This document shows, in pieces, positions 56,401 to 64,000 of a DNA stretch of 64,000 nucleotides. The position numbers and the translations under genes were made by a program. The stretch spans positions 33,038,201 through 33,102,200 of the forward strand of contig OX392527.1 of NCBI GenBank assembly GCA_947623455.1. The letters are read 5' to 3'. The DNA is from Mimachlamys varia (taxonomy: Eukaryota; Mollusca; Bivalvia; Pectinida; Pectinidae). Every line of letters starts with the position of its first letter. The first letter of the stretch is position 1. The notes beneath the pieces were generated by a model. The model saw only the letters and a program-made list of their open reading frames with translations, was not told the origin of the DNA and did no database searches.

Positions 56401-58793
56401 CCTTCGTGTGCAAAGTAGTGCCATCTGCATTCATAATTAATGTCCAGCTGGTGTTCATTATATATCTGACCAGTATACGTACTGCACCCTGCCCCGGTTT
56501 ACTGATGTAATAGACAGAGACCTAATTAACCACTAGTTTACTTTAATAACAAATCACAGCATCTAGGCTAATTAATACTTCCAGATGGTACAGCTACCGT
56601 GATATATCAGCATGCCTACTTTGTTACAGTATATGACGGTACGTCACTCGTCTATAACCCATATAATTATAATGGGCTAGCAAACACTTTCATTTTGTGA
56701 ATTAAATTATTGTTGTCTTTGTTGTTAATTATATTCGTTACTTAAATAAAAGAAAATTGAATGTAATCTTTTACAGGCTATACTTAAGGACAATGTGTAC
56801 AGCGCTATAGCTGGAGGAGCACACATCCCCAACATAGACGCCGGCTGGGCCGTACTCGGGGAAATTATCCTCACAACAATACTCGTCCTCTCCGTCCTCA
56901 TGAACGCTGTAAATGAGGAAACAAAGAACGACTTCGCCCCTTTCGCAATTGGTTTTTCTGTAGCGGTAGACATTATGGCAGCGTAAGTATTGTTTCCCAT
57001 TACCACTTCTCCCTTTCTTCATTCTCGTTGCTTCCTTCGATGTAGACTGCTGACAAACAAACCTTCTACACAGGAACTCGAGAGATGCAGGTTGATCAGA
57101 CCTATGAGCAAGTTTTATGGTCGCCATATTTGTCTCATTTAGTAATATTTGGTATGTTTGTGTGATATGAAGATGGACGTATTGAGTATGCTCAGTAGTG
57201 TGCTTACTTGTTGGAGTTGATAATGATTACTCGGTTCTCACTTTGAGGACTTGGTGTTTACTTAGATGTGACCAAGATTTACATGGCGGGTGTCGTCGAT
57301 AAAGCAGAAGCCGCTTACTTTTCCGGAACATCTGGCCTTGTTCTCTTGTACTTTTACAAGAGCCTTCATGTAATTTTTTCCCTTTTTCACATTTTGTCCC
57401 TAGTTTAATCGATTTTAATTCGGATTATGGTTTTGTAGACACTTCAGTATTCTCTAGTTGTTACGATATATCTGATTGAAGTTGACCAAATAATATAGTA
57501 AAAACATACACGGGTTTTGTTCGGAATGACTACAAAACGTATTTGTTCATTTGACATATCAACATTATTTATTTTAAGATAACTCGAACATCATTTTTTA
57601 ATGATCCTGCAGGTAGGGCGCAAGAAATGTACCTGCTGCCTCAATTGCGTATGGGATCTTATACCTTTTCTCATCTTTCTGAACAACTTTCTTCTCCTAT
57701 TGTCGCCTTTGACACCGCCCCACTCTTGGCATTTAGTTGAGCGTTTGCCCTGTGAGGAACGCTTTAATATGTTCTGTCCCCTGGCCGGGACATACCAAAG
57801 TCTTAAGCAGTGGTAGTTACTGATCCCTGCTTAACGCTCAGCATTATGCCAGTGGAACGACTGGTTCACCCGCTGTCAGTACAATGTGATCGGGCGGGGA
57901 GTCCTTCTGTGGGTCTTTGGCAGTACACTTCAGTGTTGTAGCACTTTGAATCGTCTATCGCAAAAAGGCTTACATCATCATACCGCGACCTCTCAAATAC
58001 ACACGCTCTCAACACACGCATCCAAATCGCACACATCGGGAGGTCGTCCTTAAACGACTATAGCTGTACATGGGATGTAAATCCCAATTAAACCCAATCA
58101 AACATTTTCTTTCATCTAGGTTATCTAGGGTTATTCCACGTGTCGCTCGCCCAAAACCGTGGTTGAATAAGCTGTTATTTTGCTGTCTGTTACAGGGGCG
58201 GTACGACTGGTGCCTCCATGAACCCCGCCAGAAGTTTCGGCCCGGCAGTGGCAGCCTCTGCTGTCATCCCCCAGGACCCGTGGTCTTACCACTACGTGTA
58301 CTGGGTGGGACCAGCAGGTGGTGCAATACTAGCAGCCATCCTTCACAGGTAGTTACATTTCACACAACATCCACAAGTCATTGAATACGGTTAAAACCAA
58401 AAGATAAATCGTCTCAGTGATGCCAAATCGCTATATATTAACATCTCGTTTTAATTGTTTTAAATGTGGCCTGTTCGTGTAATAATCTTTGTTTAGCATA
58501 TATTTTTATCTTGTCGTAAGATATTACGTGAATGAATTAAAGTATATTAAAACAAAAATTCATTATTATAATTTGATTGTATTTTTGATAAAAATTTAAG
58601 ATCTTTAAATATTTTCAGATTTGCATTTCAGAATCTTCAAGCAATAGAAAAATTAAAAAGCAATGGACAAGAACCGTCCGTGTTCAGTATTCCATGCAAA
58701 CCGCTCAGTCCCTGTGATGAACAGGGCGGTAAGAATTCCACAACAAAGACAGTGGCAGTGGACGAAAGACCAAGCCTGAAAGAGACAGACTAG
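50227..58793 (+). CDS. Aquaporin-8-like channel, copy 2 (full length)
   Basis: Exons 50227-50438, 52440-52566, 56777-56982, 58196-58348 and 58619-58793 have phases 2, 0, 2, 2 and give 290 residues. The N-terminus is [19 protein letters not shown], followed by a pore almost identical to copy 1: SGGHFNPAV, the VDI helix 5 and [12 protein letters not shown]. The last exon adds a hydrophilic cytosolic tail ([17 protein letters not shown], then Ser/Thr-rich, ending SLKETD). Channel role as for copy 1 (AQP8-type water or small-solute pore). Intron 1 holds a 54-bp minisatellite and intron 2 a young LTR element. The intron 1 donor (GTTAGA) is weaker than in copy 1. A downstream in-frame start is unlikely because copy 1 begins at the equivalent place. 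Confidence 0.92.
50913..52140. repeat. 54-bp minisatellite in aquaporin copy 2 intron 1
   Basis: About 22 units of 54 bases (GGTCAACATAAACACGCTGT then ATTTGATAGAGGAGTCTGGG and so on). The first eight hundred bases are nearly identical, and the right end is degenerate. The minus-strand frame with an 18-residue period ([18 protein letters not shown]) stays open because 54 is a multiple of three. Two units share a 5-base-class shortening (CTGATAGAGGAGCCTCGG), which suggests a higher-order duplication of a block of eight units. Confidence 0.96.
52440..52566 (+). CDS. Aquaporin copy 2, exon 2 (first NPA)
   Basis: Acceptor TTTGCTAG, donor GTGAGT. It encodes [19 protein letters not shown] and helix 3, with an Arg where copy 1 has Gly. 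Confidence 0.92.
52876..53416 (-). repeat. 3' LTR, 541 bp
   Basis: By eye it differs from the other LTR at only two substitutions and one 5-base indel (ATATC), indicating recent insertion. A 63-codon open frame lies inside it on the minus strand. Confidence 0.92.
54855..54950 (-). pseudogene. Truncated start of pol (protease-like)
   Basis: The frame reads [20 protein letters not shown], then LRILVDG, and stops. This resembles the strand leading to the retropepsin active site (LVDTG) cut immediately at the catalytic motif, so the internal deletion seems to begin inside the protease. Confidence 0.45.
55096..55905 (-). CDS. gag: Retrotransposon gag polyprotein
   Basis: A 269-codon frame opens [20 protein letters not shown]. 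Residues about 50-190 resemble a Ty3/gypsy gag capsid ([40 protein letters not shown]). Two CCHC zinc knuckles near the C-terminus, [14 protein letters not shown] and [14 protein letters not shown], would bind element RNA. The frame is undamaged, which fits the young LTRs. Confidence 0.9.
   Translation of the reverse strand: MANIDASSVFQEINLQLSSLCSMVGVQNITQIVKPFSGKPEVFKTWIKDIEKYANSVNLPKDKLNLLALQTSTGPVSDFIQRYLNVNKSTDWNLLKKELTPIFDEITDPHHAWLSLRNIRQNSNENVQVYAERLLGESELVLKGQDRSGGKVIESQLIGLFIDGLKHDDIKFKVMRENPKSFKEACDYAVSEQNLLLRFKLRKGDDNTHFDGHKTNTEDRKVRQKARVKCWGCKKWGHFKRNCRNTICWYCGREGHIQRNCRENKTQNT
56093..56628 (-). repeat. 5' LTR, 536 bp
   Basis: The partner of the 52876-53416 repeat. Just downstream on the minus strand is TTTTGGTGACCGTGACC, a candidate primer-binding region with its TGG about 13 bases from the LTR edge. 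The tRNA is not assigned. Confidence 0.9.
56777..56982 (+). CDS. Aquaporin copy 2, exon 3
   Basis: Acceptor TTTTACAG, donor GTAAGT. Only about five base differences from copy 1 in 206, one of them changing the protein (Thr to Ala in GGAH). Confidence 0.93.
57260..57480 (-). repeat. Dispersed repeat R3, copy B
   Basis: Inverse copy of 44560-44740, located in intron 3 of aquaporin copy 2. Confidence 0.6.
58196..58348 (+). CDS. Aquaporin copy 2, exon 4 (second NPA)
   Basis: Acceptor TGTTACAG, donor GTAGTT, phase 2 to phase 2. It encodes [12 protein letters not shown] and helix 6 ending [14 protein letters not shown]. Confidence 0.92.
58619..58793 (+). CDS. Aquaporin copy 2, exon 5 (cytosolic tail)
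   Basis: Acceptor ATTTTCAG, phase 2 in, TAG stop. It encodes a hydrophilic tail with two cysteines ([14 protein letters not shown]) and [17 protein letters not shown]. Confidence 0.85.
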
Positions 58794-59084
58794 TTCAACG
58801 AATATCGGTCTCTGGTCATCCAGGGTGACAGGTGAACTTCTAATGCCAAATATTACCCAATTGGCATTGGAGTTTAAGTGTATGATGACAGCTTCGTGTT
58901 ATGTAGCAGTCTTTGTGATCTGTATACAGAGAGTGGAATGATGCAAACGAGCTTTAGATTGTTGGTGTTAATTTGTGTATGTGTATGTTATGCATCACAG
59001 CAATTTGATTGCATTTATATATTTCGTGCAATATTTCATATAAAATACTCTATATGCAACGTGTCTATTTTATTTGATGAATTA

Positions 59085-59090
59085 AATAAA
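59085..59090 (+). terminator. Possible polyadenylation signal, aquaporin copy 2
   Basis: AATAAA about 290 bases after the stop, in AT-rich sequence. Confidence 0.45.
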
Positions 59091-62000
59091 AGTGTTTATA
59101 AACAGATTTTACTGTTTTTTATATATCCAAATACGTTTCATCTTGTTAATGACGATCCAGCACCAACACAATGGCACTCCTTTAATTACATTTCAACAAA
59201 TGCGTACCTTCTGTACGTCACAGGTCTAACATCGTGTAACCGGTAAATCACAGCCCTTACACCTGTGTGCTATCTGATTAATATGCAGATCTTTATTCTC
59301 ACTCGGTTACATCAGGATCTGACATCATCCCATATGAGGTCATGTTCTGGTGACCTTTTGCATTAGCCAATCAAATTACCACTTCCAGAATCTTGAATGT
59401 GAAAGTGTGTGGGCGAAAAAGCTTGCACAATCATATACAATATATGTCATTTCGCACAATAATCCAATGTACATATTGTGACGAAATGACTTGTTACAGA
59501 TGGCAGCGTCAACTGTCACCATTTAAACAATTTTACTGGAGTGTGAAGTAAAGGTACAAAGTTCACCAGAATACGTGATCTCTTATGGGATGTTGTCAGA
59601 TCCTAATGTAACTGGGTGAGATTAAAAATCTGTCTTGTAATAAGATTGACGTGTGTGTATATAGTGAGTCTAAGCACCTCTTACGCTTTTGTATCTCTCA
59701 GCTCTCTTGAATGGCAAAAAGATTATGTTTCCTTGAGATTTTCCATGGATGCCTATTCTCTTTGTCTATCGCAGACAATCTTGCCTATCTGGCTGTGTTC
59801 TCCTTAAGAAGCATCGGCGTAGCCTAATGTCGAAGACAAATATGTAGGTCTTTATCAAAGCTGGTGACTCATTAATGAATATACTTCATGCAAGGCGCCG
59901 TGGTTTACATATAATCACCATGTGTTAAGAGGCGATCTGGTTTGTCAGTTGATTATTACAACTGTGGGGGCGTTGAAGTAGCCGTCTTGATCACATGATG
60001 GTCTCGGTTCAACCTCAGTTTCAGGTAAACTCTATGAATTCTGTAAGTTAAACTCCTTAATACAATTCCCTTTCCATTCCTTCCTTTCGGACGTCTATAT
60101 TGTGGAGCTTGTGTCGATCTGCTCTACTCTTGATTGTCCTTTGAATAATACAACTGCCTTAAATAACAGATGACGGTGGTTCATTCATTTTTGGAACAGA
60201 CATGAATCTTTGACTGTTCCATATATATCTCTGATCTGAGAATATCTGTTACCTATGGTCGCCCAGAAAGGTGGTTTAAAGGAGCGACGGTCCGTAAATA
60301 CCGTTGTACTGCATTTTTATCAAGAGACTTTGTCTGATACATTCGGCTAGGTTGTACATAGTAAACCGAGGGGTTTAGGCGATTTCTAATGTACTTTCCA
60401 ATGTATTACCAATACGAGGATGACTATCCCTTTGTTCGCTGTCATGTAGATTTGATAGGTATTGCATTAGCATCAGCAGAGTTCCATCCGTTCACTGATA
60501 ATTCAAGCTTTGGTTTAGATTTAGCTATCACCTTTAATGATACACATTGATCCCAAAAACTGAAGGCTGCAACATATCACCCCTGCTCATGGAGAATAAA
60601 AATCCAGTCCCGTTGTTTTTCCGAAATCCTTGGTACCTTTTACCTGTTTGTGCAGTTAAACTACCTTAAAGTTTAATCAGCTGACCCAGGGATTTCCGAG
60701 AGATTCCAACATCAGTAGGTGATGCGTCTCTATGTTCAGTATGTGACCATTGGCCGGATGGTTGCCAATGTTTTGAATCACACAGGGCATGGGAACTTTT
60801 AACTGCTAGTTTTGGACCTACATTAAGGTTTAGCGCAATTTAATATTTTGGTAGACTAAGATCAATTTCCAATAAAATGTCCCCTTAATGGTCACGTATA
60901 TGTGCTGATCCTTCGGTACCAATAGATGCCTAGGCTCCCTCTAAACCTAGTCAGCCATGATTGACACTGAAAGTTCAACCTCATTAATATTCAATAATCT
61001 TCAACGCTGACTTACAAGGGTTTTTTTAACATGAAAATGGTGTGTGCTTTAAGGAAATGGAGATTATGTCTGCGTAAGAAGCATACATTTAGCGTGCAAG
61101 TTTGTGAAATAAAAATCTTGCATCTTTCCAACGGTACAAAGCATTTTTTTTCGTATAACGAATAGAAGTAGAAGTATCATTTTTGATGCAAAACAGTTAT
61201 ATTGGGTTGATTTTCGGACAGCGAGAGCTTTCTGCTTCCTCGTATACATGTGACCATTGCATGTGTGTGTGTACATGTGTATTGGGGAGGGGGGCATTTT
61301 TAACGAAAACACACCTTTTCCAAAGTATCAAATTGCACTAAAAACCTGAGCTTAAATCTTAACTTGTGTTGTGGTTTTTCAAGAGTCTGAAAAATCATTT
61401 CAGGTAAATCAACTGAAGTATTTGCAGTACTTTCCATCTAGAGTGATAGTCTTACTAAAACAATAAACTCCTGGCCCATTAGGATTTTCTCCCCCTATAC
61501 CCTCCACAACAATCATCATACAGACAACAATACTGTCGCAGGTGTGTGTATCATTAGTATTGCAAGGTATAAAATAACTGACCAAATCTCATCAGACGTT
61601 GTGTTACGGAAAACACATTTACAAACTCTGGGAAAAGGCAAGCTCCACTTTTGACAGTGGTTCATTATATATGTGTGTCCTTCGAATAGAAGCTTAAAGC
61701 ATAATATATTTTTTTTCAAAGACTTTATTTCCCGAGGTTTTGGTGATTACATATTTACCAATAACTTTAAAACTTGTTTCAGCAGTGGCATGATTTGGTC
61801 GAGACTCGGTCATACTCAGTGGTCACTGAGAAAGAAAAAACAGCAGCATTATAGAAAAATATATTAGAAATAAAGATTTTATATGGTTCCATGCGCTGTT
61901 CTCTACTCAATACGGATTTTATTCAACAAACTAGATAACACAGCTCACATAAAATTAACTACCCGATCTGACAAAAATAGATCCTTAGGGGACTGTGGCG

Positions 62001-62317
62001 CTCGCCATCGTTTCATCTTTATCAGTTCTACATATCAGCGAGATCTTTTTCCATTCCCTTAAAATCTAGGGTATTTGATAAGATTGTCTGGAAAAATCAG
62101 GACCGAATCAAGGGGTTCCTAACAGTTATACGTAGATTGATTTCTGAGAAAAGGCGACAGACCTAGCAGACTTCAAAAGTAACTAAGCAAGATCGCTTTA
62201 TCAGTCAACGAGGGCCGTCAGCTGTTTGATACTGCGGGGTATATGACCAACTGGCGGCTATCTTTGCTTTTCAAACCTACGGGAACCTTCACGTGAAAGA
62301 CGTTTCCGGCTGCTGTA

Positions 62318-62600
62318 CGTTTGGAGAAATAACGCTAACGAACTTTAATTCTCTTATTCAAGATGGCTGTCTTTCGGCTATCTTGACTTTGTGATGAGTC
62401 CAAAAATTCGATAGAGTTCTATGCATTTGATTTTTTTAGAAAGATCCCTCCTATGCATTTGGAAAAATAACGCTAATGAATCATTATTAACTCTTTAATT
62501 CAAGATGGCTGCCTGTCCTTCTTGAATTTGTCTTCAGAACTTTGATGGCTGCCTGTTGGCCTTCTTTAATTTTTCTTCAGAACTTGATTTTTTTAATCAT
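62318..62600 (+). repeat. Diverged local duplication
   Basis: AAATAACGCTAACGAACTTT...ATTCAAGATGGCTG near 62326-62368 is repeated as AAATAACGCTAATGAATCAT...ATTCAAGATGGCTG near 62465-62512. The shared ATCTTGA/TCTTGAA and TCTTCAGAACTT themes continue beyond. Confidence 0.55.
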
Positions 62601-63193
62601 AACAAGGAATCATGGCAACCTTCTTATAAAATTTCATGAGAAATGGCGATTTAAAGTTTAATTTTTGATACTCAAAATCAAAATGGTTTCATATCTGTCA
62701 TCTTAATTTTGTGACATTATTATATGAAAGTTCTGTAGAAAATTTAGAGTGTGTATTCCACATCAGCCTTTCAACAAGATCTCGTGTCGGCGCGGTTATT
62801 TTAATTATAGGTCAAAGAAGGATAACTCTTCCGCAAAGCGCATCACAGTTCTAATTTTCAATAATCGGTTATCCGTTAAAAGACCCTATAAAATAAGCCA
62901 TAGGTCACCCAAGGTATGGGATAATTCATTTAATTAAAAACTCTGTTATCTATATACCATCTGTCATGCCATTTAACCAAAAGAAATATTTCTTTCATTA
63001 TTATATTATTACTATTTTCGTTGGGATGGATGATGAGATTAGGCCTATCGGAGCGTTCCACGATCGTTTTGGATATCAGGAAGTTGTTTAGTATCACCAA
63101 CAACAAGTGTCAGTCTTGGTCATGTCAACGCTTTTCGTCAAAGTGTTCTGTTGACAAACGTTTTACTTCTGGTGGCCACTGCAAGCAATCAAG

Positions 63194-63266
63194 ATGACGA
63201 CCATAAACGTGATTAACGCAGCATTTATTCTGCTGATATTATATCTAGGATGTTTCATTGCTTCAG
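63194..63266 (+). CDS. Probable signal-peptide first exon of a downstream gene (partial)
   Basis: ATG in context ATCAAGATGA opens 24 codons, MTTINVINAAFILLILYLGC then FIAS, a typical signal peptide with a hydrophobic core and small residues at the end. A phase-1 donor GTAATA follows directly. Phase-1 signal exons commonly precede extracellular modules such as those in the receptor gene. The rest of the gene would lie beyond the window; no second exon is visible by 64000. Confidence 0.5.
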
Positions 63267-63354
63267 GTAATATCGACACAAATGATCTGACCGTTGATTA
63301 CTTTTAAAAACGATGTCGAATGATGCACAATGCAAACCCTGGACGATAGACAGT

Positions 63355-63420
63355 GTACAGGGGAGGGGAGAGGCCGATCAGCCTCAGGGTTCGAGCCCGG
63401 GATTTTACGAACATTGTAAT
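63355..63420 (+). other. tRNA-like B box, possible SINE fragment
   Basis: GGGTTCGAGCCCGGG matches an RNA polymerase III B box, but no A box or tRNA fold is evident upstream. The remaining sequence to 64000 has a poly-C run near 63571 and nothing else recognisable. Confidence 0.3.
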
Positions 63421-64000
63421 AAAATGCTGGCGTTATTCCTGTTTTTGGAATAGTTAGTCTTTATTGAGAATGAAATAGGCCTACAATTTGTTTTTCTTCT
63501 TCTTCATATAAAACAAAAATCTCCAATGTTGGAGCAATTACTGTCTTTGCATGTGCAACCCCTCCTCGCCCCCCCCCCCCCGAAATATCTATATAAAATT
63601 GAAATGGATCAAGTGAACCAACTTGAAGGTATATTATAACATGCATGCAAGAGTGTATTTAAGGATTAACCTTTGATTTTGTTTAGTTTATGAGATCATA
63701 AATCCAATGGAGCACGAGGTAAATTGCGTTTACGTTAAATTTACCGTAACGTTATTTGTGATTTGCTCAGTCAAAATTTCAGACAAATTAAGACTTAAAA
63801 TTGTTCCATGATCCATGGGCTTGGAGATGTGTGATATTTGATAGTTTCCCGATCTTCAATACGTGAGCATTGACCATCTTTAAATTAAATTCCTAACGTT
63901 AAAAGGACTGATCAAGTTAGTAGTAAATGCTAAAACGGTGAAAACAGTTATACTTGGTGATATTATCTGTGTCCAAAAGCCCAAGTGAAAGTGTTAGAAG

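Larger units (their letters stand above)
52876..56628 (-). mobile_element. Gypsy-like LTR retrotransposon, gag only, antisense in aquaporin intron 2
   Basis: Two long direct repeats bound the element, which runs on the minus strand: the 5' LTR is 56093-56628 and the 3' LTR is 52876-53416. LTRs start TG and end CA on either strand. GTAT flanks both sides, a likely 4-bp target duplication. A purine run (AAAAAGGGACGA) precedes the 3' LTR as a polypurine tract. An intact gag lies at 55096-55905. Most of pol is absent: the 1.7 kb after gag has no RT motifs. It is a non-autonomous, internally deleted copy. Confidence 0.9.
58800..63193. other. Intergenic stretch after the aquaporins
   Basis: The first 300 bases are the 3' UTR of aquaporin copy 2. 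I see no other supported gene. A local duplication lies at 62318-62600. The rest is AT-rich with short non-coding-looking frames. Confidence 0.55.

Noticed and set aside
52846..56645. ATATGACGGTACGT on both sides of the LTR element as a long target duplication
   Set aside because: The left copy is separated from the LTR edge by 15 unrelated bases, so it is a pre-existing local repeat; the adjacent GTAT is the better target duplication.

Overview
The window is intron-rich, AT-rich animal DNA. Extracellular modules sit on separate phase-1 exons, and the repeats include a Tx1/L1-like LINE, a gypsy-like LTR element, fold-back elements and tRNA-derived SINEs. This fits a marine invertebrate, probably a mollusc such as a bivalve, but the species is inferred from style and not proven. 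All three protein-coding loci that can be modelled lie on the + strand.

Region 1 (1137-28552) is one large gene whose 5' end lies outside the window. I assembled 24 exons by eye. Every acceptor/donor pair has AG/GT ends and every junction keeps the reading frame, giving at least 1,629 residues. The order is: an unrecognised cysteine-containing segment, seven thrombospondin type-1 repeats (TSRs), two laminin-G-like domains, one Ig domain, one transmembrane helix, and a cytoplasmic tail of about 620 residues. The tail carries seven tandem RRxSV units resembling PKA sites, eight 9-residue proline/glutamine units, and an acidic serine-rich C-terminus. I do not recognise this as a named family. 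Its introns hold a 30-bp minisatellite of about 52 units, 40-bp and degenerate minisatellites, hairpin elements and dispersed repeats. A 39-bp minisatellite fills the first kilobase.

Region 2 (about 28.7-41.9 kb) is gene-poor. It contains a dead Tx1/L1-like LINE (34634-39096, EEP endonuclease plus reverse transcriptase). A fold-back-bearing segment and an 85-bp MITE have inserted into it; the MITE has a clean 9-bp target duplication. SINE-like sequence, a 31-bp-arm hairpin and an unidentified coding relic (41476-41826) are also here.

Region 3 (42000-58793) holds two tandem five-exon aquaporin-8-like genes with the same intron phases. Their exons are about 95% identical while their introns look unrelated. 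The upstream copy has apparently lost the splice acceptor of its last exon and ends early. The downstream copy carries a 54-bp minisatellite in intron 1. Its intron 2 holds a young LTR retrotransposon in antisense orientation that keeps gag but lacks most of pol.

Region 4 (58.8-64 kb) is mostly unannotatable. Near its end, 63194-63266 looks like the signal-peptide first exon of another gene running off the window.
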